From assembly GCF_000956595.1 (NCBI RefSeq), contig NZ_JYOO01000001.1:124001-188000 (forward strand): a stretch of DNA of 64,000 bases, read 5' to 3'. Shown one piece after another: positions 8,545-17,039 of the stretch (its first letter is position 1; each line of letters starts with the position of its first letter). The position numbers and the translations under genes were made by a program. This DNA is from Priestia aryabhattai B8W22 (lineage in GTDB: Bacteria > Bacillota > Bacilli > Bacillales > Bacillaceae_H). The notes under the pieces were generated by a model. That model ran no database searches. It was not told where the DNA came from and saw only the letters and a list, made by a program, of their open reading frames with translations.

Positions 8545-8647
8545 TATACTTTTACGGACAAGATATTTAAATCTATTACAAGACGTTAAAGTAATTATTA
8601 GGGTTAATAAAATAGAAAGCTGCCTCCGAGCTTCAGGATAGGCAGCT
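8545..8647 (+). repeat. Intergenic repeat A, copy 1, ending in a stem-loop
   Basis: From about 8545 this stretch matches 16611-16710: both have ATACTTTTA, AAATCTATTACA, GTTAAA, ATTATTA and AAAATARAAAGC in the same order. Both end in a stem-loop whose stem differs but stays paired (here AGCTGCCT 8618-8625 with AGGCAGCT 8640-8647). The rest of 8350-8909 shows no gene I can support. Confidence 0.55.
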
Positions 8648-8909
8648 CTTTATAAACTTTAAAAATGAACAACTAGTGGTCTAACTCTGTAGTTTTCCTA
8701 GTCGTTGAAATATAAACGTTTGGCTGATGCTCTATTGCATCGTAAGTATTTTGCTCTAGTTATTGTACTTTATTTATGATAGGCAAAAAACTGTTTGTGA
8801 CTTTGATTAAGTTAAGGTAAGAGTGAATACATAACTTTTTTGTAACGTTATTAATTTAGAAGATATAACTAAAAGCATGGAGAGGAGTCGAGGAATTTTT
8901 TAATAAAAA

Positions 8910-8943
8910 AACCGATTCTCATTTTTATCTTTGGGAATCGGTT
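8910..8943 (-). terminator. Terminator of the 32-residue peptide gene
   Basis: AACCGATTC (8910-8918) pairs with GAATCGGTT (8935-8943). On the minus strand the stem is followed by TTTTTTT. It lies 47 bp past the peptide gene's stop codon. Confidence 0.75.
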
Positions 8944-8990
8944 GGTGGATCAGTTTTATATTCCATATAGATTTTCAACTAAAATCATCC

Positions 8991-9089
8991 TTACTTTACT
9001 TTTGTTTTTAAAATTGCATTTCCATAACTATCCATTGATTTAATATATGCTTCTCTTACGTTAGAAACTAATTCAATTATTTTTCTCAT
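8991..9089 (-). CDS. Small peptide gene, 32 residues
   Basis: Begins MRKIIELVSNVREAY and ends ILKTKVK. AAAGGAGGAAAAC stands 4 bases from the ATG, close to an ideal Bacillus ribosome binding site. A candidate promoter on the minus strand has TTGCTT and CATAAT about 18 bp apart (region 9124-9153), and a strong terminator follows, so it looks like an independent transcription unit. No hydrophobic segment; the peptide is basic and possibly amphipathic. I do not recognise a family. The remaining DNA up to 9478 shows nothing else I can support. Confidence 0.6.
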   Translation of the reverse strand: MRKIIELVSNVREAYIKSMDSYGNAILKTKVK

Positions 9090-9478
9090 TTTGTTTTCCT
9101 CCTTTATGATTTGTTGTTTTAATTATGTCATGTAGGGTCTTATTTAAGCAAAGTCACTGAAAACGGAAACAACAGCCATGAAAGCGAAAACATTGGCATT
9201 TAAAGCGCGTGAAATGTAGTGTTTTCTTACTATTTCGTGTCTTTTCTCCATTTTTCAGTATTTTTTAGTAAAATTAAAAATTAAACGAAAATCCTTTAGG
9301 TTTTTCTCTTTTAGTACATATTTTTCCTTGTTTATGTCGAGACCTCAATAAGAAGAGGCAGAATGGCGTCTACTGTTATATTAAGTTATTTACTTTTGAT
9401 AATACTTGTTATGATAACTAAAATAAGAATTTGTTTAACTTCTTTTTAAGACTTTAAAGGTTTCCCGACAATCAAAAA

Positions 9479-9504
9479 AACCTAATCCGGATTTAGATTA
9501 GGTT
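9479..9504 (-). terminator. Terminator of the DeoR regulator gene
   Basis: AACCTAATC (9479-9487) pairs with GATTAGGTT (9496-9504). On the minus strand the stem runs into a T7 tract. Confidence 0.8.
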
Positions 9505-9584
9505 TTGGCTTTAATTAAAAAAGATTAATTATTACTTAATTGAATTATTAGATTAGAGTATCAAACAGATAAAATAATAATTGT

Positions 9585-10343
9585 TTATTCCTTAGTAACG
9601 ATAAGCTCAATATTATTTTCTTTAGCATAATTTTCATAACTTTCATCTGGAAAATCATCCGTTATTAAGTAATCAATTTCTTCCAACCCGCAATAAGTGA
9701 CCATGGCATACTTGTCAAATTTAGTATGATCTACTAATAAAAAAACATCTGCGTTTCCCTTTACTATTATTTCTTTTATTCCACTTTCAATGGGCGATGA
9801 ATTTGTGACTCCATTTAATATTGAAACACCTGTTGAAGCCATGAATACCTTATCAAAATTATATTTCTTAAAAGAATCTGCATGACTATGACTAGAAAAT
9901 GATTTAGTAGCACGTTCGAGTAAACCGCCAGTTGAAATCACACTTAAACTTTCAAAGGGTAAGGCTTCGATTATAATATCCAGGTTATTAGTAATGATAG
10001 TCACTTGTTTGTTTTTTAGAAATGTAATCATTTCTAATGTAGTTGTACCTGAATCTATAAATATTACATCTCCATTTTCTACATAACCAGCTGCAGTTTT
10101 AGCAATTAACTTTTTTTGAAACTGATTTCGTGCTTTTCTCTCGTTAAATGATTCAAGTTTTGCATGGTTTATAGCTACTCCACCATACACTTTTTGAACC
10201 ATCCCTTCTTTAATTAGCTTTCGAATATCACGTCTAATTGTGGTCTTGGAGACACCAAAAACAGTACTGAGATCATCTAACGAGGCAGATTGGTGTTCAA
10301 AAACATATTCCTGAATTTGTTGAATTCGCTTAGTTTTTAACAT
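9585..10343 (-). CDS. DeoR-family sugar-catabolism regulator (IolR-like)
   Basis: DNA-binding repressor whose effector is usually a phosphorylated sugar or inositol intermediate. Residues 1-60 form the DeoR helix-turn-helix (ASLDDLSTVFGVSKTTIRRDI); the C-terminal DeoRC domain carries the typical DVIFIDSGTTTLEM and VYGGVA segments. I place the start at ATG 10341-10343, preceded by GAGGATGGGA; two further ATGs upstream in frame have weaker context. It is similar in layout to Bacillus IolR. It lies just downstream of the oxidoreductase/TIM-barrel/transporter operon but is separated from it by a terminator, so it likely has its own promoter in 10344-10526. Confidence 0.85.
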   Translation of the reverse strand: MLKTKRIQQIQEYVFEHQSASLDDLSTVFGVSKTTIRRDIRKLIKEGMVQKVYGGVAINHAKLESFNERKARNQFQKKLIAKTAAGYVENGDVIFIDSGTTTLEMITFLKNKQVTIITNNLDIIIEALPFESLSVISTGGLLERATKSFSSHSHADSFKKYNFDKVFMASTGVSILNGVTNSSPIESGIKEIIVKGNADVFLLVDHTKFDKYAMVTYCGLEEIDYLITDDFPDESYENYAKENNIELIVTKE

Positions 10344-10526
10344 TCCCATCCTCATCCTCAAATTGTAAATTTAAAGTCAGTTCCCTCAAATGAGTCCATA
10401 GTTATATATGCTGAAAATCTCTTACTTTTCATTAATAATCACTGCGCTTTTTCAAGTGAGAATTATTTACTTCACCAAGAGATATTAAGTTAATGCTTGA
10501 TTATCCAGAGAATAAAAGACTAAAAA

Positions 10527-10556
10527 ATGCTTTACCTCTTAATTGAAGTAAAGCAC
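10527..10556 (-). terminator. Terminator of the sugar operon
   Basis: Minus-strand stem GTGCTTTAC/GTAAAGCAT (one mismatch at its base), followed by TTTTTTAG. Lies 70 bp past the Gfo/Idh stop. Confidence 0.7.
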
Positions 10557-10625
10557 ATTTTCAAATTTTAATTGATTCCTCTATACATCAGTTATATATA
10601 GAATAAATTAAATCACTTTTGAAAG

Positions 10626-11792
10626 TTATTGATACTCTACCCAAACAGCACCATTATCAGCAGAACGTACACAATTCTCTACCCATCGAACCCCTTCCAC
10701 TCCTGCTTTAATATCTGGATACCACATATTCTCTAATGTTTCCCCACGGTCTGCAGCATCCATCGCTAAGGCGAAACGCGCGTATAGATTTGACCAGCCT
10801 TCAAATAGCCCCTCAGGGTGTCCTCCACCTATACGATCATCAACTAATGCTTCAGGGTAAAGGTAATCCATTCCTCGATCTAAAACCTGAGCTGGCTTAC
10901 CTTGGATCTCATAGCGTAATTGATTAGGGTGCTCATCCCACCATTCAATACTAGCTTTTGAACCAATCACACGGATAGTTTGGCCATGCATAGAACCAGC
11001 ATTTACGCATGATGACCAAACGGTTCCAACCGCACCATTATCATATTCCATAATTGTAAAAGCGTTGTCTTCAAGTGGAGCGCGACTTTCTACAAAACTT
11101 TGACGAGAACACATTAATCTCTTGATTTTTAGGTTAGGCAACATTACCTCAGACAAGTAAAGAGGATGAGTGCCTACATCACCTAATACATAACTAGGTC
11201 CAGCTACTTTAGGATCAACACGCCACTTTGTACTTGCATTACCTTTCTCTACTGCGGATGAATGGAAACCGTGAGCAAATTGCATTTTAACAATTCTAAT
11301 TTCACCTAAATCTCCATTTGCAATCATTTGACGTGCTTGTTCTATCATTTGATGTCCTGCATAACCATATGTAACCCCAACAACACGATTCTTCTTTGTA
11401 GCAAGAATCTCCAATTCTTCTGCCTCTTTACTCGTAAAACATAATGGTTTCTCACATACCACATGTAAGCCAGCATGTAATGCCGCCTTGGTAATTTCAA
11501 AATGTGTTGCGTTTGGAGTAGCAATTGAGACAGCTTGAATGCCGTCTTCACGTTTAGCTTCTTCTTCAAACATGGTTTCATAATCAGGGTAGCAACGCTC
11601 CGGATCAACATGTAAATTGACACCAAAGTCCTTCCCACGTGCTGGATCGATGTCAAAAGCTCCAGCAACTAATTGAAAGTTATTATCTCTTAACGCAGCT
11701 GAACGGTGGATATAACCAATTTGACCTCCTTTTCCGCCGCCTACCATTGCCCAACGAATTGGACTTTCTATCTTTTTCTCTCCGTAAATCAT
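10626..11792 (-). CDS. Gfo/Idh/MocA-family NAD(P)-dependent oxidoreductase
   Basis: Likely oxidises or reduces a ring hydroxyl of a sugar or inositol. The N-terminal Rossmann domain begins near residue 16 with VGGGKGGQIGYIH; the family signature VCEKPLCF lies near residue 112 and the C-terminal alpha/beta domain carries the conserved DVGTHPLYL with the putative catalytic histidine near residue 208. Length 388 is normal. AAAGGGGATG precedes the ATG. It is the third gene of the unit transporter, TIM barrel, oxidoreductase, with a 35-bp gap from the TIM-barrel gene. Substrate unknown; an inositol or a keto-sugar is most likely from context. Confidence 0.88.
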   Translation of the reverse strand: MIYGEKKIESPIRWAMVGGGKGGQIGYIHRSAALRDNNFQLVAGAFDIDPARGKDFGVNLHVDPERCYPDYETMFEEEAKREDGIQAVSIATPNATHFEITKAALHAGLHVVCEKPLCFTSKEAEELEILATKKNRVVGVTYGYAGHQMIEQARQMIANGDLGEIRIVKMQFAHGFHSSAVEKGNASTKWRVDPKVAGPSYVLGDVGTHPLYLSEVMLPNLKIKRLMCSRQSFVESRAPLEDNAFTIMEYDNGAVGTVWSSCVNAGSMHGQTIRVIGSKASIEWWDEHPNQLRYEIQGKPAQVLDRGMDYLYPEALVDDRIGGGHPEGLFEGWSNLYARFALAMDAADRGETLENMWYPDIKAGVEGVRWVENCVRSADNGAVWVEYQ

Positions 11793-11827
11793 TCTCTACA
11801 TCCCCTTTTCTCTCAACCAAATTTTTA

Positions 11828-12751
11828 TTAATACCCCACACTTTTTAAATAATCAACGCTTTGTTTAACATCACGTAAACTCGTGTCAGAGTTTCTAGGA
11901 TCTCGCTCTTGTTCAATTGTGATGTATCCATGGTAATTAATTTCTTTCAATAATTTATGAATCAAATTGTAATCAATGACGCCTTGTCCAATCGGGCACA
12001 TAACCCCTTTACCGCAAGCATCGAAAAAGCGAATACGTTCTTCCATTACTTGTTTATATATATCAAGATCAATATCTTTAAAATGAATGTAATCTAATCG
12101 ATCTGAGCACTTTTGAAGCCACTCTAACGGATCCATTTTTGAATAGTATAAATGCCCTGTATCTAGGCAAAGCCCCGCCACTTCATAAGGTATATCCTCT
12201 AAAAGTTTTTCAATTTCGTCTTCAAATTCAATGTAACCACCTGCGTGTGGATGAATGACAGAACGTACTCCATATTTTTTCCATGCCCTTTCTGCCAGTG
12301 CACGAATATGGCCCATCATATTACCCCAGTCCCTTTCAGATAATCGTACTGCCTTGTCAGGGTGACCCGCATAATAATCTCTCTCATCATGTCCCCAATC
12401 AATAATTACCAAATAGGGAGTTAGAAATTTTTGTTCTTTTTCTTGTGGAATTGAAGGTAGTTTTGTTATTAATGAACAAATATCATCGACCTGATGCAAT
12501 AAGTTTTCTAGGTTAGACTCTGATACTAAATCATCAAAAATAGTTCCTGCTATTATCGTTAAATCATTTTTAGAGAGCTCTGCTTGTACTCTTTCAATAT
12601 TCATGGGTATATATCCATATGGACCTAACTCAATCCCTTTATAGCCAGCTTGTGAAGCTTCATTTAAAACTTTCTCCCACGGTGGAAGATATGGGTTTCT
12701 GGGATCATCAACGCCCCAACAACAAGGCGCCCCTGAAATTTTTATACTCAT
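11828..12751 (-). CDS. TIM-barrel sugar isomerase/epimerase-like enzyme (IolE/inosose dehydratase-like)
   Basis: Xylose-isomerase-like TIM barrel of 307 residues. The N-terminus APCCWGVDDPRNP resembles inosose (2-keto-myo-inositol) dehydratase IolE. Candidate metal ligands are conserved: the GIELGPYG glutamate near 41, the CLDTGH aspartate/histidine near 195, the YIHFKD histidine near 222 and the ITIEQE glutamate near 283. AGGAGGG precedes the ATG. Together with the neighbouring oxidoreductase and sugar porter it suggests uptake, oxidation and dehydration or epimerisation of a cyclitol or sugar; the exact substrate is not readable from sequence. Confidence 0.82.
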   Translation of the reverse strand: MSIKISGAPCCWGVDDPRNPYLPPWEKVLNEASQAGYKGIELGPYGYIPMNIERVQAELSKNDLTIIAGTIFDDLVSESNLENLLHQVDDICSLITKLPSIPQEKEQKFLTPYLVIIDWGHDERDYYAGHPDKAVRLSERDWGNMMGHIRALAERAWKKYGVRSVIHPHAGGYIEFEDEIEKLLEDIPYEVAGLCLDTGHLYYSKMDPLEWLQKCSDRLDYIHFKDIDLDIYKQVMEERIRFFDACGKGVMCPIGQGVIDYNLIHKLLKEINYHGYITIEQERDPRNSDTSLRDVKQSVDYLKSVGY

Positions 12752-12780
12752 CTATAACCCTCCTATTTTCTATATATTTA

Positions 12781-12795
12781 ATTAAGCGTTTTCAT
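12781..12795 (-). promoter_or_regulatory. cre-like site between the sugar porter and TIM-barrel genes
   Basis: Minus-strand ATGAAAACGCTTAAT matches the CcpA consensus WTGNAANCGNWNNCW at all but the penultimate C. It sits in the 84-bp gap of the operon. Confidence 0.4.
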
Positions 12796-12835
12796 ATTAT
12801 TGTTTAAGTGTTCTTCTAAATCCCAAAGTTTACTT

Positions 12836-14269
12836 CTACTGGGCCTTGTCTATTGGAGTAATATTACTTTTCTTATCATATTTTAAACGAAACTCTTCTT
12901 CTAGTTCCTCAAGTGAACGGCCATTTGTCTCCGGCATAAATTTATATACAAACCAAATACCTAATAATCCAAGGAATACGAAACTTAAGAATGTTGCGGA
13001 CAAACCAATAGAGCTTAGTAAGACCGGAAATGAAAAACCAATTATACAGTTTACTATCCACAAGAAAAATATGCTGATGCCCGAACCAAGTCCTCTTAAT
13101 CTCTGTGGGAATATTTCTGCAATAACTAAAAATGTCACTGGACCTATGCATCCCTGCATGAATGCAAGAAATAAAACAGTTAAAGAAAGTACAACATACG
13201 GAAGTAACGCAGAGCCTTCAAGTATATTAGAAAATATGGAAATCAGTAAAAGCGCAGATGAAGTTCCAGAAAGCCCAACGATTAACATAGGACGACGGTT
13301 AACTTTTCCAACCAGCCATATACCGAAACAAACAGCAATTACCGAAATTAGCCCGTTAGCAATGTTAGCAATCAAAGCTGCTTTTGTACCAAAACCAGAT
13401 TCCTGAAGAATTTGAGTGCCATAATACATAATTGAGTTAACACCGGTAATCTGATTAACAACAGCCACTCCAATTCCAATGAATAAAATACGCTTCAGCC
13501 AAGGTGTAGAAAAGTCTTTAATGGAAGCTTTCGGAAGCTTTGAATCTCGTTTTACTGCCTCTTGTATTTCTTCAAATTCAGCTTCAGCTTGCTTTTCATT
13601 CCGAATTTGTTTTAATACCCGTAAAGCCTCATCTTTTCTTCCTTTGGAAGCTAGCCAACGTGGGCTTTCTGGAACAATTAACATACCGATAAACAACATT
13701 ACAGCTGGAATTGCACATAAGATAAGCATATATCGCCAGACATGTCCAATATCTCCCCATACCACACCAAGAATAGCATTAAAAACGTAGGCCAATAATT
13801 GCCCTCCGGTAATCATAAGCTCGTTTTGGGTAACCATTCTTCCCCTTTTGTCTGCTGGTGCCATTTCTGCTAAAAAGGCTGGTACCATTGAGGAAGCTCC
13901 TCCAACGGCTAGACCTAGCATAAATCGGAAAAATACCATAATTGGAACGTTAGGAGCAAAAGCTGTGCCAATCGTTGCAATTAAAAATAATAAAGCAAGA
14001 TTTAGAATTGTTTTTCGACGTCCATAGTGATCCGCCAGTCGTCCACCTAAAAATGCACCGATTGCTGCTCCAAAAAGCAATGAACTTGTAACAAAACCTT
14101 CTGTAAACGGTGTTAAATTAAGTTGATCAGCTCTGGACATAAAAGGTAGGGCCCCATTAATTACCCCCGTGTCATAGCCGAATAAAAGTCCACCAAACGT
14201 AGCAGAAACCATAATGGTTTGTAAATAACTCTTATGATTTTTTGGCTTTTTAATTGCTTGATTACTCAT
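12836..14269 (-). CDS. Sugar porter (MFS), IolT/AraE-like
   Basis: Proton-coupled uptake of a sugar or inositol. Twelve predicted membrane segments in 477 residues; the N-terminal half has the signature GYDTGVINGALPF and GRLADHYGRRKT, and the linker carries PESPRWLASKGR. The C-terminal half has the matching PETNGRSLEELEEEF. These are hallmarks of the sugar porter subfamily. GAGGATGAT precedes the ATG. It is the first gene of the sugar operon; the upstream region has a perfect cre box and three AAAGCGCTTT palindromes, so CcpA and the adjacent LacI protein probably both act here. Confidence 0.92.
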   Translation of the reverse strand: MSNQAIKKPKNHKSYLQTIMVSATFGGLLFGYDTGVINGALPFMSRADQLNLTPFTEGFVTSSLLFGAAIGAFLGGRLADHYGRRKTILNLALLFLIATIGTAFAPNVPIMVFFRFMLGLAVGGASSMVPAFLAEMAPADKRGRMVTQNELMITGGQLLAYVFNAILGVVWGDIGHVWRYMLILCAIPAVMLFIGMLIVPESPRWLASKGRKDEALRVLKQIRNEKQAEAEFEEIQEAVKRDSKLPKASIKDFSTPWLKRILFIGIGVAVVNQITGVNSIMYYGTQILQESGFGTKAALIANIANGLISVIAVCFGIWLVGKVNRRPMLIVGLSGTSSALLLISIFSNILEGSALLPYVVLSLTVLFLAFMQGCIGPVTFLVIAEIFPQRLRGLGSGISIFFLWIVNCIIGFSFPVLLSSIGLSATFLSFVFLGLLGIWFVYKFMPETNGRSLEELEEEFRLKYDKKSNITPIDKAQ

Positions 14270-14378
14270 GCATTATCATCCTCATTGGTCATATTTTATT
14301 AACTCCAATTAATGCATTAATTCGTTTGTCCTTATTTCTCAAACTAACAAGATAAAAAAAGCTTGTGATAACATTGAT

Positions 14379-14393
14379 AGGTAGCGCTTTCAT
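14379..14393 (-). promoter_or_regulatory. CcpA cre box upstream of the sugar porter
   Basis: On the minus strand ATGAAAGCGCTACCT fits WTGNAANCGNWNNCW at every position, 110 bp before the transporter start, consistent with carbon catabolite control. Confidence 0.75.
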
Positions 14394-14656
14394 TTACCTT
14401 AATAAAAGAAAATCACCACTCACTATTGGTAAAACTGAAGTATCTTAAATAACCTTACTCTACATCCCTATATCCTTAAATTTCTTTATAACAACTTACT
14501 TTCTATAATTATCAATTTCGTTTTCCATTACTAACTATGTAGTAGATAGATTATATAGTGTTTGTCCCCTCACTTTTATCTCAATTTTTTCATCATTCTA
14601 TATTCATCTCCTCCTCTAAATCTTCTTTACACATATATGGACTACTCACAAAAATG

Positions 14657-14925
14657 TAAAGCGCTTTATATTTTGTTTAAAGCTATACAATAAGCATTTT
14701 TAATATATTGTTTATTCAAATTACCGAAAGCGCTTTATATTTTGTAAACTAATTGTATAATATTCAGTATATTTTGTAAATATATTTTTGAGGTCTATAT
14801 TCTTATTTTTATTATAAGGTTCATTTCATTTATGGTGGAAGGCAGCGATAGTTCAATAATGCCTATCCTTTTTAGAAAAGATAGTCTATTTTATACAATG
14901 GATAAATTTAAACATAAAGCGCTTT
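14657..14925. promoter_or_regulatory. Three AAAGCGCTTT palindromic operators (likely LacI sites)
   Basis: AAAGCGCTTT occurs at 14658-14667, 14727-14736 and 14916-14925, each followed by ATAT; the first two share AAAGCGCTTTATATTTTGT. They lie between the LacI gene and the sugar operon. Two more copies stand upstream of the LacI gene. A central CG-containing palindrome of this type is what LacI-family proteins bind. The rest of 14270-15249 holds no gene I can support. Confidence 0.7.
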
Positions 14926-15092
14926 ATATATTGCCTTTATAAAAATTAATCGACCATTTTTGTATTACCACACTATTCTACATACTTTATAAACCTTAAA
15001 TTATAAACTTGAACATGTAAAAGCATATTATTTAACCGATATATTTGAGAAAAAGGCGAGTTTATTATGGAGTCTTTGCTTCATAATTAAAA

Positions 15093-15126
15093 GTGATGCT
15101 GAGCATATATGCATGTTCAGCATCAC
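15093..15126 (-). terminator. Stem-loop after the LacI gene
   Basis: GTGATGCTGA (15093-15102) pairs with TCAGCATCAC (15117-15126). Neither strand has a strong T tract, so termination efficiency is uncertain. Confidence 0.55.
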
Positions 15127-15249
15127 CATAATATAAGAATTCAAATATTAAGCTAGCTTTATTAATACCCCAGTGGCTCTTTTTAACATGAATTTGTTAG
15201 CTTTTTCTGTTTATTTTTCCTTTCCAAATACCACAACTATATTGGTAAA

Positions 15250-16281
15250 TCATTCACTTTGTAGAGGAGCTATATTTCTAGATTGTACCGGACAAAAACT
15301 CGTTGATTTTCTAATAATCAACTTAGGTAACATTAAAATCTTTTGTTTCTCTATTGTTTTCCCTTTTATCTCTTCGATAAGTAAATCCACAGCTTGAGAA
15401 CACATATTTTGAACAGGTACTTCTACTGTTGTTAAAGGAGGGTCACAACTTTTAGATAACAAGGTATTATCAAATCCGGTGATGGACAGATCTTCAGGAA
15501 CTTTTAAACCTTTTTCTCGTGCTCCCAAAAGAGTTCCAATTGCTAATACGTCGTTACAAGACATAATTGCAGTAGGCGGGTTGAAAGAATCCAATAAGCT
15601 TGTTGTTAAAAGCTGTGCATGTTCCGGGCTTGAATCACTAGTCATAATCAGTTCTTCAGGAATATCCAAATCATTATCTTTTAATGCTTGTTTGTATCCA
15701 CGTATACGCTCCTGACTACTTGAATTGTCCTCTGCAATAACTGCAATTCTTCTATGGCCTAGAGAGATTAAATGAGAAGCTAACTCATATCCACCAATAA
15801 AATTATCAACCGTTACGGTGGTAAGAGATGAATACGGCTGAGATTCAGAAAGAAGTATAACTGGAATATTATCCTTTACCAATTCTAAGGCTATTTCTCT
15901 GTTTCTAAAGCCACCGGCTAGAATAAATCCATCTACACGTTTCTGTCTTAGCAAAGATACGTATCGTTCTTCTTTCTCTAACTTCAAATCGGTACTACAA
16001 ACCACAACATTAAATCCATATTCATGTGCCCGGTCCTCTACTCTACGAGCCATTTCTGCAACTATAGGGTTAGCTATATCCGGTAACAGAAATCCAATTG
16101 TAGATGTTCGCTTCCCTGTTAAGGCAGATGCAACCACACTTGGTTTATAATTTAGTTCTTGCATTACTTTTAAAACTTTTTGTTTTGATTTCTTTCCTAC
16201 TGGTTGATTATTTAAAACCTTTGATACTGTAGATATAGAAACTCCTGCTTTTTCTGCTACATCATAGATAGTTGATTTCAT
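15250..16281 (-). CDS. LacI-family transcriptional regulator
   Basis: Residues 3-50 form the LacI helix-turn-helix and hinge (IYDVAEKAGVSISTVSKVLN). A periplasmic-binding-protein-like effector domain follows (TIGFLLPDIANPIVAEMARR, FDNTLLSKSCDPPLTTVEVP). The 343-residue length is typical. It probably senses the imported sugar or inositol derivative. Two AAAGCGCTTT operators lie 160-240 bp upstream and three lie between its 3' end and the sugar operon, which suggests autoregulation and control of that operon; this link is inference from position and palindrome type. Confidence 0.9.
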   Translation of the reverse strand: MKSTIYDVAEKAGVSISTVSKVLNNQPVGKKSKQKVLKVMQELNYKPSVVASALTGKRTSTIGFLLPDIANPIVAEMARRVEDRAHEYGFNVVVCSTDLKLEKEERYVSLLRQKRVDGFILAGGFRNREIALELVKDNIPVILLSESQPYSSLTTVTVDNFIGGYELASHLISLGHRRIAVIAEDNSSSQERIRGYKQALKDNDLDIPEELIMTSDSSPEHAQLLTTSLLDSFNPPTAIMSCNDVLAIGTLLGAREKGLKVPEDLSITGFDNTLLSKSCDPPLTTVEVPVQNMCSQAVDLLIEEIKGKTIEKQKILMLPKLIIRKSTSFCPVQSRNIAPLQSE

Positions 16282-16440
16282 TCATTATATACCTTCTTTC
16301 TATCATACGATTCACCAGTTCAGTTACTTTTATAGTAACTTCCTTAATCGGCTTTATAACCTTAAATAATTAATGCGATAACTTCTGTTTTTTGTCTCTT
16401 TTACTCAAGAATACTTATTAATTGATATAATCACTATTGA

Positions 16441-16521
16441 AAAGCGCTTTAGATATGTTAAACAAAAGATATTATAAACAATCTATAATATCTTTTATTT
16501 CAAAAATATAGAAAGCGCTTT
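16441..16521. promoter_or_regulatory. Two AAAGCGCTTT operators upstream of the LacI gene
   Basis: Exact copies at 16441-16450 and 16512-16521, the latter followed by ATATATTG as at 14916-14933. Centre spacing is 71 bp. They are placed for autoregulation, perhaps through looping with the distal copies. Confidence 0.6.
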
Positions 16522-16610
16522 ATATATTGTTATTATATATATATATTCCATTATTCTCAATGTTATTGGTATTAAATTACAGATACTAGTGAAACTTATC
16601 TCTCCTGTTA

Positions 16611-16711
16611 GACATACTTTTATGGAGGAGAGATAAATCTATTACATGATGTTAAAATTATTATCGTTGACAAAATAAAAAGCAACCTCGGCAGTGGATG
16701 CGAGGTTGCTC
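16611..16711 (+). repeat. Intergenic repeat A, copy 2, ending in a stem-loop
   Basis: Homologous to 8545-8647 (see that entry). The terminal stem is AGCAACCTCG with CGAGGTTGCT (16681-16690 and 16701-16710). A different stem sequence in an otherwise similar frame suggests selection for the fold. Confidence 0.55.
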
Positions 16712-16796
16712 AAAAATAGGGTTACGTTGAAATTTGTAAAAATAGTCTGATCTTTAATATAGCATATTTACACTTAAAATCAATTATTTAGAGGTT

Positions 16797-16979
16797 TCAG
16801 CATATGTATAAAAGGAGCTCTTTTTATACATTCTCGTTTCTTTCAACTACCCAAAGAACGTAGTCATATCAACGATGTATAAAAAGACGCATACTCAAGC
16901 AAAAGAATCCTTAGCTGAACCCTACTGCCGCAAGGGTTCTTTTGCTTGCTTGGTTCCGGAAAGAGACATTATGTAGACT
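16797..16979 (+). repeat. Intergenic repeat B, copy 1 (structured, ends with terminator-like hairpin)
   Basis: Shares ordered blocks with 33563-33742: AGCATATRTATAAAA, CTTTTTAT, TATCA followed by GATGTATAAAAAG, a hairpin of the form AACC...GGTTCTTTT, then CCGGAA and TTATGT or ATTATGT. In this copy CTTTTTATACAT (16820-16831) and ATGTATAAAAAG (16875-16886) form a perfect 12-bp stem and AACCCT/AGGGTT (16918-16937) a second hairpin followed by CTTTTG. No reading frame is evident; a small RNA or mobile repeat is possible. Confidence 0.5.
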
Positions 16980-17039
16980 AAAAATAGATATGTTAAATAT
17001 ATGTTATAATGTAATTGTAAGGAAATTGAGGTGTGCGAT

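Noticed and set aside
8350-8909. Insertion sequence or transposase relic in the gene-poor stretch
   Set aside because: No inverted terminal repeats and no transposase-like frame were seen.
12846-13406. 186-codon open frame antisense to the sugar porter gene
   Set aside because: Composition is that of a shadow frame (low-complexity Ser/Pro/Ile), no ribosome binding site, and the opposite strand is an unmistakable sugar porter.
16797-16979. Repeat B as a cyclic-di-GMP or other known riboswitch
   Set aside because: The conserved blocks do not match the core sequences of riboswitch classes I know.
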